64,000 nucleotides of DNA from Bacteroidales bacterium (GTDB taxonomy: Bacteria; Bacteroidota; Bacteroidia; Bacteroidales; P3): assembly GCA_016280915.1 (NCBI GenBank), contig JAEEHQ010000045.1, forward strand, positions 1 through 64,000, read 5' to 3'. The notes under the pieces were generated by a model, which saw only the letters and a list, made by a program, of their open reading frames with translations, was not told the DNA's origin and searched no databases. Position numbers and translations under genes: made by a program. Shown one piece after another: positions 9,197-18,610 of this stretch (its first letter is position 1; each line of letters opens with the position of its first letter).

Positions 9197-11002
9197 TTAA
9201 TCAAGTTTCAACACAGCCAGGAACGCGCTCTGCGGCACCTCCACATTGCCCACCTGACGCATACGCTTCTTACCCTCCTTTTGCTTCTCCAACAGTTTGC
9301 GCTTACGGGTGATATCGCCACCATAGCACTTGGCGGTCACATCCTTTCGCACCTGTCTCACCGTCTCGCGGGCGATAATCTTGCTACCTATGGCTGCTTG
9401 TATGGCCACATCAAACTGTTGGCGGGGGATGAGCTCCTTCAGCTTCTCACACATGCGACGCCCGATGGGATAGGCATTGTCGACATAAGTGAGGGTGGAG
9501 AGAGCGTCCACGGGGTCGCCATTGAGCAGAATTTCCAGCTTCACCAGTTTCGAAGGCTTGTAGCCATTGAGGTAGTAGTCAAAGGAGGCATAGCCCTTCG
9601 AGATGCTTTTCAGCTTGTCATAGAAGTCAAACACCACCTCGCCCAACGGCAGATCGAAGGAAATCTCTATGCGGTCGGTCGTCAGGTAGTTTTGATTTTT
9701 CAGTATGCCGCGCTTGTCCATACACAGCTTTATTACCGCCCCAATGAAGTCGGCCTTGGTGATAATCTGCGCGTGGATATAAGGTTCATACACCTCGGCG
9801 ATATTGTTCGGCTCGGGCATACCCGAAGGGTTGTACACATCAATCTCCTCGCCGTTGGTCAACTTCACCTTATATTGCACGTTAGGCACCGTGGTGATCA
9901 CGTCCATGTTAAACTCCCGTTCCAGTCGTTCCTGCACAATCTCCATGTGCAGCAGTCCCAAGAATCCGCAGCGGAAACCAAAGCCCAAGGCCAGCGAGCT
10001 CTCCGGCTCAAAAGTCAGCGAGGCATCGTTCAGCTGCAACTTCTCCAACGAAGAGCGCAACTCCTCATAGTCATCTGTGTCGACAGGATACACACCGGCA
10101 AACACCATCGGCTTCACAGCCTCAAAACCCTCAATAGCTTTCTCACAAGGCTGCTGCACATGAGTGATGGTGTCGCCTACCCGCACCTCTTTGGAGGTCT
10201 TGATGCCGCTGATGATATAACCCACATTGCCGGCACTCAGCTGCTTGCGGGGTTCCATGTTGAGCTTAAGAACACCTATCTCGTCGGCGTGATAGTCCTT
10301 CTCCGTGCTCACAAACTTCACCCAATCGTTGGTCTTCAGCGTGCCGTTCATGATGCGGAAATAACTGATGATTCCACGGAAAGGATTGAACACCGAGTCG
10401 AAAACCAACGCTTGCAACGGAGCCTCGGCATCCCCCTTGGGGGCAGGAATCCGGTCCACGATGGCCTGCAGGATTTCTGGCACTCCCACGCCTGTCTTGG
10501 CGCTGCATGCAAGGATGTCCTCCCGTTCGCACCCCAGCAGGTCTATAATCTCGTCGGCCACCTCTTCAGGCATGGCGCTGTCCAGGTCTATCTTGTTCAT
10601 CACGGGGATTAACTCCAAATCATTCTCCAAAGCCAAGTAGAGGTTCGAGATGGTCTGTGCCTGAATGCCTTGGGTGGCATCCACCACCAGCAGGGCACCC
10701 TCGCAGGCCGCTATGGCTCGCGACACCTCGTAGCTGAAGTCCACATGCCCTGGCGTATCAATCAGGTTCAGGGTAAACAACTTGCCATTACGTTCCCCCT
10801 CGCCCTCATACTTATAATCCATCTGAATGGCATGGCTCTTGATGGTGATGCCGCGCTCCTTCTCCAAGTCCATGTCGTCAAGCACCTGATCCTGCATCTC
10901 ACGTTGAGAGACGGTGTTGGTGTATTCCAAAAGACGGTCGGCCAACGTGCTCTTGCCATGGTCGATGTGGGCGATTATGCAGAAATTGCGTATACTATTC
11001 AT
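9197..11002 (-). CDS. lepA: Elongation factor 4 (LepA)
   Basis: 601 residues, normal length. Translational GTPase that acts on stalled or mispositioned ribosomes and in 30S biogenesis. G1 [10 protein letters not shown], switch [11 protein letters not shown]3 DTPGHVDF, G4 NKIDL, then EF-G-like domains and the LepA-specific C-terminal domain ([21 protein letters not shown]). The large plus-strand ORF of 443 residues across it is a shadow. Confidence 0.98.
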   Translation of the reverse strand: MNSIRNFCIIAHIDHGKSTLADRLLEYTNTVSQREMQDQVLDDMDLEKERGITIKSHAIQMDYKYEGEGERNGKLFTLNLIDTPGHVDFSYEVSRAIAACEGALLVVDATQGIQAQTISNLYLALENDLELIPVMNKIDLDSAMPEEVADEIIDLLGCEREDILACSAKTGVGVPEILQAIVDRIPAPKGDAEAPLQALVFDSVFNPFRGIISYFRIMNGTLKTNDWVKFVSTEKDYHADEIGVLKLNMEPRKQLSAGNVGYIISGIKTSKEVRVGDTITHVQQPCEKAIEGFEAVKPMVFAGVYPVDTDDYEELRSSLEKLQLNDASLTFEPESSLALGFGFRCGFLGLLHMEIVQERLEREFNMDVITTVPNVQYKVKLTNGEEIDVYNPSGMPEPNNIAEVYEPYIHAQIITKADFIGAVIKLCMDKRGILKNQNYLTTDRIEISFDLPLGEVVFDFYDKLKSISKGYASFDYYLNGYKPSKLVKLEILLNGDPVDALSTLTYVDNAYPIGRRMCEKLKELIPRQQFDVAIQAAIGSKIIARETVRQVRKDVTAKCYGGDITRKRKLLEKQKEGKKRMRQVGNVEVPQSAFLAVLKLD

Positions 11003-11158
11003 TTCTTATCCTATTGTCAAGTTCTACAGATTGCTCTATGGTCACATTCATTTCCCCAAGCGGCCAGTCTCTCTCGTTTCGATCCTCTCTCCTCGGCATC
11101 CCTGCAGCCTTTCAATTCAAAAGCCACCGCCCATCTCAGCGCGACCAAATACAAAATG

Positions 11159-11166
11159 CAAAAATA
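11159..11166 (-). promoter_or_regulatory. Candidate lepA -7 element
   Basis: Minus-strand TATTTTTG fits TAnnTTTG. No TTTG is seen at 19 or 20 bases upstream; CTTG occurs at 16. It would give a leader of about 150 bases. Confidence 0.4.
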
Positions 11167-11219
11167 CAACTTTTTTGTTAAACAAGAGAATTTTTTCCTT
11201 CCATATTAATTATTATTAG

Positions 11220-11227
11220 TATTTTTG
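11220..11227 (+). promoter_or_regulatory. Candidate -7 element of the lipid kinase gene
   Basis: TATTTTTG ends 8 bases before ATG 11236, implying an almost leaderless mRNA. The -33 position lacks TTTG. Confidence 0.5.
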
Positions 11228-11235
11228 CATTCATT

Positions 11236-12186
11236 ATGAAACACATCTTTGTCGTCAACCCCTGTGCCGGCAAGCAGGATGCTTCTGCCATCCTCACCCA
11301 CAAAGTCGAGGCCTATGCCGCCTCCAACCCTCAGTTCGACTATCAGATTTACTTCACCAAGGCCCCAGGCGATGCCACCACCTGGGTGCGTCGCTGGTGT
11401 TCCGACCACCCCAACCACCAAGTCCGTTTCTACGCTTGTGGCGGCGATGGCACCCTCAACGAGGTCGTCAGCGGCTGTCTCGGCTTCCCCAACGTGCAGG
11501 TTACCGTCCACGCCAATGGCAGCGGCAACGACTATATCAAATACTACGGCACCCTCGACGACTTCAATGACCTCGACCGTCTGGTGCAAGGCATCCCCCA
11601 CCCTGTCGATGTCATGCGCATCAGCTACACCACCCTCCAGGATGGCGCCCCCCACCAAGCCCCCATACGCTACAGCATCAACGTTTGCAACTTCGGTTTC
11701 GATGCCATGGTGTGCAAGGTGGGCAACGACGTACGGCGCAAACCCATCATCGGCGGCAAACACTCCTACACTACCGGCATCATCCGCAGCCTCTTCACCT
11801 CCCGCAGCAACTATGTCTGCATGAAAGTAGATGGAAAGCCCTTCTTCGACGGTCACATGCTACTTTGCACCCTTGGCAACGGACGCTTCAACGGTGGCAA
11901 CTACATGTGTGCCCCCCTCTCCCTCAACGACGACGGCCTTCTCGAGGTCAACCTCTTTAAAAAGATGTCTCTCTTCAAGTTCGCCTCCCTTGTCAAAGCC
12001 TATTCTAATGGTACCCACATCCATCGTCCCGATGCCCAGTCACTCATGCTCTACCAGCAAGCAGCCAACGTCGAAATCTCAAGTCCACACCCCTTCTGGT
12101 TGGTCATCGACGGCGAGATGCTCCACAGCAACCACTACCTCGTCCAAAACCTCCCTCATGCCATCACCTTTGTTAGTCCGTGTTGA
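11236..12186 (+). CDS. Diacylglycerol kinase family lipid kinase
   Basis: 316 residues, typical of the DgkB/YegS family. The N-terminal catalytic domain carries the nucleotide-binding signature GGDGTLNEVVSG and NGSGNDYIKYY; the C-terminal beta-sandwich includes LCTLGNGRFNGGNYMCAPLSLNDDG. It should phosphorylate diacylglycerol or a related lipid at the inner membrane. It stands alone, divergent from lepA. Confidence 0.9.
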   Translation: MKHIFVVNPCAGKQDASAILTHKVEAYAASNPQFDYQIYFTKAPGDATTWVRRWCSDHPNHQVRFYACGGDGTLNEVVSGCLGFPNVQVTVHANGSGNDYIKYYGTLDDFNDLDRLVQGIPHPVDVMRISYTTLQDGAPHQAPIRYSINVCNFGFDAMVCKVGNDVRRKPIIGGKHSYTTGIIRSLFTSRSNYVCMKVDGKPFFDGHMLLCTLGNGRFNGGNYMCAPLSLNDDGLLEVNLFKKMSLFKFASLVKAYSNGTHIHRPDAQSLMLYQQAANVEISSPHPFWLVIDGEMLHSNHYLVQNLPHAITFVSPC

Positions 12187-12248
12187 CTTTGACGAGACTC
12201 ACTCCCTTTTTCTAATATATCTTTTTTTCACTCTTACATTGAAACGGC

Positions 12249-12356
12249 TCAGGGCCGGACGATGAGTTTCTTGGTGGAGATGCCGGAGGCTGTCTGCACC
12301 AGCATCAGGTAGATGCCCTGCGGCCAGTCCTTCACCAAATACAAACCTAAATAAGT
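12249..12356 (-). pseudogene. Orphan fragment of a T9SS type A sorting domain
   Basis: The minus-strand reading frame after an in-frame stop at 12359-12357 runs for 35 codons and ends in TGA. It contains DWPQGIYLMLVQTASG then STKKLIVRP, matching the last two strands of the C-terminal sorting domain of type IX secretion cargo. No start codon, signal peptide or cargo domain is attached. It is too short for the ORF track. I read it as the remaining tail of a lost secreted-protein gene. Confidence 0.7.
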
Positions 12357-12453
12357 TTAATCCAGTAAATAATGGACTATCAAAGTCACACCAATGAGCT
12401 TACCCCGAGATAAAGCGATGCTCTATTGGCGATAACAAATGATGGCTGAACCG

Positions 12454-13701
12454 TCATCTGGCAACCGTGTTGCTGCGGACGGCGAGGAAGACGGAGAGGG
12501 TGCTGATGGCCATTACCAAAAGAAATGTGAGGAGAAAGTCGATGGCGCGCATGGCGACAGGGAAGGCGGAGACGATGAAGTTGTCGCCCATCTTGACGAT
12601 GCCGAATTGCTGCTGTATGAAGCAGATGAGGAAACCCAGCAAGAGACCCACTACGACACCCACGGCAGATATCATCATGCCTTCTATCCTGAAAGTAAGC
12701 CGGATGTCAGCTCGCTGCATGCCCATGCTGCGGAGGGTGGCAATGTCGCGCTTCTTGTCTAAGACCAACAGGGAGAGCGATGCCACGAGGTTGAGGGTAG
12801 AGATGAGCACAATGAGGGCAAGGATGAGGTAGATGCCCAGGCGTTCGCTGCGGAATATCTTGTAGTAGATGGGCTGCTGCTCGAAACGGTCCTTGACGGT
12901 GAGGTGGTCGCCCAAGAGCTGTCGAATTTCTCCTTTGAGTTTGGTGGCATTGGCATGGGGGGCGAGGGCGACGGCCAGGGCGGTGCACTCGTCGGGGGCA
13001 TAGTTCATGAGCTGCCGCACAAAGCCAATGTCGGCCACCACGTATCGGTTGTCGATGTCCTGCTGAATATAGAAATTGCCTCCTGGATAGGCATAGGCGG
13101 TGTTGAGGGCCTGATCCATGGTCATGCCCATGGCCACTCCCCGCTTAGGAATATGTACAGCCACGGGGTCATTGGAGGCCTCGCGTATGCCTAAATTGTA
13201 ATAGACTTCGGCTCCGAAGAGGAGGAAATAGACCGACGGGTCGGCCAACGTATCGGGGGTACCCAAGGGTACATCCACGGCGGCTTTGAGTCCATAGACC
13301 CCTTCATACATGAGGGTGTCCAAGCCCGTAATGGCGGCGTAGTGGGCATCGACACCACGTAGCGATACGATGGCCTGGTTGTGACGATGGGTTATCCAGG
13401 CGTTCTCCTCAACGATGCAGGAGACGGCAGCCACGCCAGGCATCTGCTGCAGCTGGGCAAAGGGGATATCGTTGGTGTGAAAAGTCTTGCCCTTGGCGGG
13501 CTCGACCAACAGCGGAGGGTCGAAGGAGTTGAAGAGGCTCTGGGTGAGCTGGCCGATGCCGTTATAAACGCTGAGTACCACGATGAGGGCCGTGGTGCTG
13601 ACAGCAATGCCGATAAGAGATATCCAAGAGATAATATTGATGACTGTCTTCTGCTTGCGGGAGAAGAAATAGCGTCGGGCAATGAGTAGGTTGAAGTTCA
13701 T
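12454..13701 (-). CDS. LolC/LolE-type FtsX-family ABC permease
   Basis: 415 residues. N-terminal cytosolic stretch and first helix (MNFNLLIARRYFFSRK...IGIAVSTTALIVVLSVYNGI), large periplasmic MacB-like domain (about 45-270), then three C-terminal helices of the FtsX fold (ILALIVLISTLNLVASLSLLV, VGVVVGLLLGFLICF and a final helix). Lol-type permeases extract lipoproteins for the outer membrane. The ATPase is not nearby. It lies 30 bases after rbfA in the same direction, a pairing common in Bacteroidetes. Confidence 0.88.
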   Translation of the reverse strand: MNFNLLIARRYFFSRKQKTVINIISWISLIGIAVSTTALIVVLSVYNGIGQLTQSLFNSFDPPLLVEPAKGKTFHTNDIPFAQLQQMPGVAAVSCIVEENAWITHRHNQAIVSLRGVDAHYAAITGLDTLMYEGVYGLKAAVDVPLGTPDTLADPSVYFLLFGAEVYYNLGIREASNDPVAVHIPKRGVAMGMTMDQALNTAYAYPGGNFYIQQDIDNRYVVADIGFVRQLMNYAPDECTALAVALAPHANATKLKGEIRQLLGDHLTVKDRFEQQPIYYKIFRSERLGIYLILALIVLISTLNLVASLSLLVLDKKRDIATLRSMGMQRADIRLTFRIEGMMISAVGVVVGLLLGFLICFIQQQFGIVKMGDNFIVSAFPVAMRAIDFLLTFLLVMAISTLSVFLAVRSNTVAR

Positions 13702-13731
13702 GGCAGCTCCTGTGGTGAAGGACCGATGGCC

Positions 13732-14109
13732 CTATTGCTTCAACAGGCGGTCGATTTTCTCCACATAGTCGAGGGAGTCGTCGAGGTAATAGTCGAGCTG
13801 GGGGATGATGCGCAACTGCTTGGCCTCACGGTTGCCGAGACGGCGACGGATGTCGGAGGCATGGGTGAGGATGGCATCGATGATGCCCTGCTTGGTGGCA
13901 GGGACGGCATCCTGGCCGCCCTGTGCAGGGATTTGCCCGATGGGCATGATGCTGACATGCACACGGGCAATGGAGAGGTCGGGGGAGACGCGGACACCGG
14001 TGACGGTGATGAGCGAGTTGCCCAGCACAGGCTTCATCTCACGCAGGAAGATGTCGCCCAAGTCCTGCTGGATGAGACGCGCTATTTTTTGTTGACGGGT
14101 ACTTTCCAA
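13732..14109 (-). CDS. rbfA: 30S ribosome-binding factor A
   Basis: 125 residues, normal for RbfA, a KH-like protein needed for late 16S rRNA maturation and cold growth. Visible features: TRQQKIARLIQQDLGDIF start, VTGVRVSPDLSIARVHVS and the C-terminal IPQLDYYLDDSLDYVEKI. Lies between a beta-barrel gene and the LolC/E-type permease. Confidence 0.95.
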   Translation of the reverse strand: MESTRQQKIARLIQQDLGDIFLREMKPVLGNSLITVTGVRVSPDLSIARVHVSIMPIGQIPAQGGQDAVPATKQGIIDAILTHASDIRRRLGNREAKQLRIIPQLDYYLDDSLDYVEKIDRLLKQ

Positions 14110-14127
14110 AGTCTGATACTGCTTAGG

Positions 14128-14745
14128 TTAGAGACGCCATCCGATGCGGATGGGGATAAAGACGGTTTGCTGCACCAGCACGACACCGGCCTCGATGTAG
14201 AGGCTGTGGTAGTTGCGATCCATCTGCTGGTAGGCGTGGTCGTAGAACCAGTTGAGACCGGCATAGAGCTCGACATACTCGGTGATGGTGTTGCCGTAGT
14301 TGTTGTTGTTCATGAGGAAACTGCCTCCGAGACGTGCACCCACCATGGGGGCAAAAGTGGCGTTGATGGGGCGGTAATCCATGTCGATGAAACCCTGAGC
14401 CATATGGCTGGCGCTCACTCCCTTGTTACCCTGATAGAGGGGGAGGCAATAGTTGTAGCCAAGGCCAAAGCCAAGGAAGAAATCCTGGCTGATGTTGATG
14501 CCGTTGATGACGTTGAGACCGAAAGCCTCTTCGTTGTCGCGGAGGTTGTAGCCGTTGGGAAATTCGGGGTTGGTGCTGCCGTCGCTGACCACTTTCTGCT
14601 GGCCGTAGTTGCCCATATTGTGCAGATAGCCGGCTTCGACCTTGAGCATGTATTCCACCTTGGGTTTATCTTGCTTGAACTGTGCCATTGCCGAGCTGGC
14701 GGCAACGAGCATAACCATCAGTAAAACAATTTTAACGTTTCTCAT
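14128..14745 (-). CDS. Putative outer-membrane beta-barrel protein
   Basis: 205 residues. Signal peptide (MRNVKIVLLMVMLVAASSAMA) followed by alternating amphipathic strands rich in Gly, Tyr and Phe (FFLGFGLGYNYCLPLYQG, MVGARLGGSFLMNNNNYGN) and ending near FIPIRIGWRL. This fits an eight-strand-type porin-like barrel of unknown function. Its ATG overlaps the stop of the M1 peptidase by 4 bases, implying coupled translation. Confidence 0.75.
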   Translation of the reverse strand: MRNVKIVLLMVMLVAASSAMAQFKQDKPKVEYMLKVEAGYLHNMGNYGQQKVVSDGSTNPEFPNGYNLRDNEEAFGLNVINGINISQDFFLGFGLGYNYCLPLYQGNKGVSASHMAQGFIDMDYRPINATFAPMVGARLGGSFLMNNNNYGNTITEYVELYAGLNWFYDHAYQQMDRNYHSLYIEAGVVLVQQTVFIPIRIGWRL

Positions 14746-17087
14746 TGTACTATAATTTGCGATTGCAAAGATAAGAAATTATTTTTAATTAAAACGACAT
14801 AAGTTCCTGCGGGGAGGTGGTGGCTAACGAGGTCGCCACTACGTAAACCATTCTTTTGCAATAGTTTTCTACCTGCTGCATCGTAGATTAGGATGTCGAA
14901 TTTTTTGTCATATTGTCCCAGGTCGACGATGAATTGGCCGGCCGAGGTAGGGTTGGGATAGAGGCGCAAGGGACTTTCAGCCAAGGGTTGAGCGGGGGCA
15001 TGAATGTCCATGAGGTTGGTGTCGATAACTGCCAAGGCATACTCCCCCGGGAAGAGGCGGGCGGTGAAATAGCCGGAGGAGAGGGTGCTGCTGGCCGTGC
15101 GGGTGCGCGACACCACCTGCCACGACTGTTGGGCGTTGGCACGATAGAGGAGACAAAGTGAATCAAGGGTGTAGGGCTTGTCGTAGAAATCCAAGTCGAT
15201 GAAGGAAGCTTCGGGGGTGCCACTAGTACCCATGCTGTAGAGGAAGCGGCCGGTGACGTTGCCCTCCCACGGCACATTGCCTACAACCTCCCAATAGCGG
15301 TTGGCGAGGCGCACGATGCCCTCCTGTTGATCGCCGGTGGGGTGGGCATAGTGGTGACCCACATGCACCCAAGCGGTGGTGTCGTTGGTGGCATCGCTCA
15401 CCATGATTTTGCAGAAACTGTTGCCGAGTGTTTTGAGCCCTTTGTCGGAGAGGGAGATGGCGTTGTCGGTGCAGGCATCGGAGAGTTGGTGGCGGTAATC
15501 AACCACGGCAAAAGCGGCCTGGAAGGGAAGGGAGAAAGTTTGGGAGGCGATGCTGTCGTCGAAAATCATCAGCTGGTCGCTCTGCTGCAAGTCGCTGCTG
15601 AAGAAGGTGATAGGCACACGATTGCCGAAAGCATAGTGGTCGGTGCCACGGAGGAGCTGACGGAGGGTGAGGGTAGCTTGGTTGCCTTGGACGACAAGGT
15701 TGTCGATGGAGTAGTCGACAAAGCCTGGATGGTAGACATGGAAGTTGAAGAAGCCTGTGAGGTCAATGCCGCTGTAGAGCGCGAGACTATCGCGCAACTG
15801 GGCAGCATCGAGATTGCCAAAGGCACAATTGCGAAACAGGCGGTTCATGCAGTCGTAGAAGAGGGAGTCGCCCAAATAGCCGCGGAGCGAATGCCACACC
15901 ATAGCTCCTTGTTGATAGGTGGTGGTGCCGTAGGTGTGGTATTGCGACATGCCGGAGGGGGAACGCCAGCCACCATCGTCGATATGGGCGGAGCGAAGCA
16001 CCGTGGAGAGTTTTTCCTGGTAGTAGTTGACAGCAGCCCTTTTACCGAAGATGGCCTCGGTGGCCACCTCCTCGCAGAAGGTAGCGCCGCCCTCGTTAAT
16101 CCACATGTCGCCCTCGTTGGAACAGGTGATGAGGTTACCAAACCAGGCATGACCCAGCTCATGACAGATGGTCATGTGGCAGAGGTTGTCGGTGGAGGCC
16201 ATGCATTGCGACACGAGGCCGATGTTGTTGGCATGCTCCATGGAACCCTTCGGGGTGGAGATATAGCCGACACGCTCCCAACGGTAAGGGCCAAAGCAAC
16301 GTTCGAACATGGGTATCACCTCCTCAAGCATGTCGAAGGTGGCAGCCACACTGGCGCTGTCGTGGGTGGTGAAACCCAGAATGGCAGGATAGGTGCCATA
16401 GATGCTTTCGTACTGGCGCTCAATCACGTGCCAGTTGGCTGCGGAAACAGAGGAGATATAGGTGGGAATGGGATATTGCAGGAGCCAGACGCTGGTGCTG
16501 CTACCGTCGGGGTTGGAGACCTCGGATTGTTTGACGCCGCTGCAGAGGGCTTTCCAGCCGGGCTTGGCGGTGACGGTGTAGCGGTAGGTGGCCTTGTCGT
16601 AGAAATTGTCACGGCAGGGGTACCAGCTACGACCATAGACATGGGGATAGGCCGAGAAGGCGGCACCGAGGTTGTAGTAGATGTTGTTATCCATGTGCAA
16701 ACCGCCGAATCCATAGCTCTCCACATAGCCGTTGGAGACGTAGGGCACGGAGACGACATGGGTGTCGCCTGCCTGCCCACCAGAGATGTAGACGCTGAGG
16801 AGGGCGTTGTCGCGGTCGTAGGTATAACCGCGGGTGACCACACCATCTAAACTGATGGGAGAGAGTGAGTCGCATATTAGGTCGAAGGTGACCGACCGAC
16901 AGTCACGGGTGAGGCGGAAGGTGATGTCGGCGGTAGCCCTGAGCTGTTTGTCGACGGAGTGACCCATATCCAGGATCAGGTCGTAATGCAAAACATCCAC
17001 CGAATCGGCCTCAACCGTCTGGGCAAAAGTGTCGTTGGGGATGAATACCAAGCAAAGAGGCAACAAAAAAAATAAAATTTTTTTCAT
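14742..17087 (-). CDS. M1-family aminopeptidase with T9SS sorting domain
   Basis: 781 residues from ATG 17087 (MKKILFFLLPLCLVF). The ORF track start 40 codons earlier crosses the promoter region and has no signal sequence. Signal peptide, then the aminopeptidase N beta domain, then the gluzincin domain with GSMEH (in place of GAMEN) and the zinc motif HELGHAWFGN followed by a distal Glu in INEGGATF. The last about 75 residues (LRLYPNPTSAGQFIVDLG ... GTYVVLIKNN) form a type A T9SS C-terminal sorting domain. It should be exported across the outer membrane and trim peptides at the surface. First gene of a group with the barrel protein, rbfA and the permease. Confidence 0.92.
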   Translation of the reverse strand: MKKILFFLLPLCLVFIPNDTFAQTVEADSVDVLHYDLILDMGHSVDKQLRATADITFRLTRDCRSVTFDLICDSLSPISLDGVVTRGYTYDRDNALLSVYISGGQAGDTHVVSVPYVSNGYVESYGFGGLHMDNNIYYNLGAAFSAYPHVYGRSWYPCRDNFYDKATYRYTVTAKPGWKALCSGVKQSEVSNPDGSSTSVWLLQYPIPTYISSVSAANWHVIERQYESIYGTYPAILGFTTHDSASVAATFDMLEEVIPMFERCFGPYRWERVGYISTPKGSMEHANNIGLVSQCMASTDNLCHMTICHELGHAWFGNLITCSNEGDMWINEGGATFCEEVATEAIFGKRAAVNYYQEKLSTVLRSAHIDDGGWRSPSGMSQYHTYGTTTYQQGAMVWHSLRGYLGDSLFYDCMNRLFRNCAFGNLDAAQLRDSLALYSGIDLTGFFNFHVYHPGFVDYSIDNLVVQGNQATLTLRQLLRGTDHYAFGNRVPITFFSSDLQQSDQLMIFDDSIASQTFSLPFQAAFAVVDYRHQLSDACTDNAISLSDKGLKTLGNSFCKIMVSDATNDTTAWVHVGHHYAHPTGDQQEGIVRLANRYWEVVGNVPWEGNVTGRFLYSMGTSGTPEASFIDLDFYDKPYTLDSLCLLYRANAQQSWQVVSRTRTASSTLSSGYFTARLFPGEYALAVIDTNLMDIHAPAQPLAESPLRLYPNPTSAGQFIVDLGQYDKKFDILIYDAAGRKLLQKNGLRSGDLVSHHLPAGTYVVLIKNNFLSLQSQIIVQ

Positions 17088-17142
17088 AAGTCTATGATAT
17101 TCTAAGTCAATAAATAGCAACCGTTTTTCGGCATCGGGAATG

Positions 17143-17150
17143 CAAAGATA
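17143..17150 (-). promoter_or_regulatory. Candidate -7 element of the M1 peptidase group
   Basis: Minus-strand TATCTTTG matches TAnnTTTG and lies 55 bases before ATG 17087. A TTTG -33 is not evident. Confidence 0.5.
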
Positions 17151-17185
17151 CGAAAAAAAAAATTGGTGGAATAAAAAAAAGTTCA

Positions 17186-17193
17186 TATTTTTG
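17186..17193 (+). promoter_or_regulatory. Candidate promoter of the SPFH gene cluster
   Basis: TATTTTTG with TTG 20 bases upstream (17163-17165) resembles the Bacteroidetes promoter. It leaves a leader of about 85 bases before ATG 17282 and is divergent from the M1 peptidase promoter. Confidence 0.5.
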
Positions 17194-17281
17194 CAAAGTG
17201 ATATCAAAATGATATTGGCTTGAAAACAAAAATAAAGTCGGACGAATCGCTAAGAAATATATAAAGTAAAATATTAATAAC

Positions 17282-18217
17282 ATGGAAACAAAAGAGTTTA
17301 CAAAAAAAATGACGGTAGCCAATAACGGCTTCATCCATTTGATTATCAACATTCTGATTTTGGTATTAACCATTATATTGGCAACCACTACGGCCAGCGA
17401 AGGCTTTGCCATAATGGTTTGCTGCCTAGGTTGCATTGTCTACACGCTGCACATCATAGGCTTCATGACCATACAGCCCAACCTCTCGCGGGTGCTGACC
17501 TTCTTTGGCAAATATCGCGGCACAGTGGTGGACAATGGTTTCTTCTGGGTGAATCCTTTCTATGCCAAACGTCGCATCTCGCTCCGCGCCCGCAACATGG
17601 ACGTGCCCCCCATCAAGGTAAACGACAAGAACGGCAACCCGATTATGATTGGCTTGGTGCTGGTGTGGAAAATCAAAGACACCTACAAGGCTTGCTTCGA
17701 CATTGAGGTGGACTCCACCACTACCATCGACAAAGACGGAGTCAAGACCACCAAGAGCAATGGCTACGACAATTTCGTCAACGTGCAGAGCGACGCAGCC
17801 CTGCGCAAGGTGGCAGGCCTCTATGCCTACGACAATATTGACCACCACAGCGAGGAACTGACCCTGCGCAGCGGCGGCGAGGAAATCAACAACCGCCTGG
17901 AAGAAGAGTTACGCAGTCGCCTGAACATTGCAGGTATAGAGGTGGTGGAAGCCCGCATCAACTACTTGGCTTATGCTGCTGAGATAGCCAGCGTGATGTT
18001 GCGCCGCCAGCAGGCCGAGGCCATCATTTCGGCACGCGAAAAGATTGTGGACGGTGCCGTGAGCATGGTAGACCTCGCCCTGAAGAAACTCTCCAAAGAG
18101 CATATCGTAGAACTTGACGAGGAGCGCAAAGCCGCCATGGTGAGCAACCTGTTGGTGGTGCTCTGCGCCGACGAGAGCGCCAGCCCAGTGATTAACACGG
18201 GTACACTGTATAATTGA
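17282..18217 (+). CDS. SPFH/Band 7 domain membrane protein
   Basis: 311 residues. Two N-terminal transmembrane helices (about 19-37 and 40-62) followed by an SPFH (stomatin/prohibitin/flotillin) domain: VLTFFGKYRGTVVDNGFFWVNPF, PIMIGLVLVWKIKDTYKACFDIE and VEARINYLAYAAEIASVMLRR, ending in a helical tail (AIISAREKIVDGAVSMV). SPFH proteins oligomerise in membrane microdomains and often control proteases or transporters. It heads the plus-strand envelope cluster; the tiny membrane gene and Arc-like gene follow at once. Confidence 0.92.
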   Translation: METKEFTKKMTVANNGFIHLIINILILVLTIILATTTASEGFAIMVCCLGCIVYTLHIIGFMTIQPNLSRVLTFFGKYRGTVVDNGFFWVNPFYAKRRISLRARNMDVPPIKVNDKNGNPIMIGLVLVWKIKDTYKACFDIEVDSTTTIDKDGVKTTKSNGYDNFVNVQSDAALRKVAGLYAYDNIDHHSEELTLRSGGEEINNRLEEELRSRLNIAGIEVVEARINYLAYAAEIASVMLRRQQAEAIISAREKIVDGAVSMVDLALKKLSKEHIVELDEERKAAMVSNLLVVLCADESASPVINTGTLYN

Positions 18218-18235
18218 TAAAGCGGAACCATCAAT

Positions 18236-18433
18236 ATGACCACGCAGAAAACACACACTTGGAAGTTCTATGCCTTTCTAGCATTATTGGATTTCGTGTT
18301 CCTTTTCGTGTTGGACATGCTTATCGAAAGCGGATACACCCATCGGATACTTGTTCACGACCTTATTGCTGCTGTGCTTTTTGCCGTCATCATCTGGCTT
18401 GTAGACCTGAAACCATTTAAGAAGAAAAAATGA
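18236..18433 (+). CDS. Small two-helix membrane protein
   Basis: 65 residues, not assigned to a family. Two hydrophobic helices (FYAFLALLDFVFLFVLDMLI and LIAAVLFAVIIWLV) with a basic end (KPFKKKK). It lies 18 bases after the SPFH gene, and its stop overlaps the start of the Arc-like gene (ATGA). The tight packing argues that it is real and functions with those two. Confidence 0.75.
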   Translation: MTTQKTHTWKFYAFLALLDFVFLFVLDMLIESGYTHRILVHDLIAAVLFAVIIWLVDLKPFKKKK

Positions 18434-18609
18434 AAAAGAGTTTTGCACTGAGGGTAGATGCCGAAGTTTACGAGGCTATCGAGAAGTGGGCTGCGGACGA
18501 ATTCCGCAGCACCAACGGGCAGATAGAATGGATTCTGTCCGATGCCCTCAAACGTGCCAAACGCACCCCGCGGAAAACTTCCGCTGGTAATAAAGAGAAG
18601 GAGGACTAA
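18430..18609 (+). CDS. Arc-type ribbon-helix-helix DNA-binding protein
   Basis: 59 residues, absent from the ORF track. It starts at the ATG overlapping the previous stop. KKSFALRVDAEVYEAIEKWA gives the beta-strand and first helix, and RSTNGQIEWILSDALKRA the second helix, the standard Arc/MetJ ribbon-helix-helix pattern; a basic tail follows. Such proteins bind DNA as dimers. A tandem location beside an SPFH gene suggests it may autoregulate the cluster, although I see no operator. Confidence 0.85.
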   Translation: MKKSFALRVDAEVYEAIEKWAADEFRSTNGQIEWILSDALKRAKRTPRKTSAGNKEKED

Positions 18610-18610
18610 G

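Noticed and set aside
9281-10612. Plus-strand ORF of 443 residues
   Set aside because: Shadow of lepA, rich in His and Leu with no recognisable domain.
11206-11856. Minus-strand ORF of 216 residues
   Set aside because: Shadow of the lipid kinase; Val/Ala/Gly-rich composition.
13726-14724. Plus-strand ORF of 332 residues
   Set aside because: Antisense to rbfA and the barrel gene, both of which have strong support.
15327-16850. Plus-strand ORF of 507 residues
   Set aside because: Shadow of the M1 aminopeptidase; low-complexity Gly/Val-rich translation with no domain.
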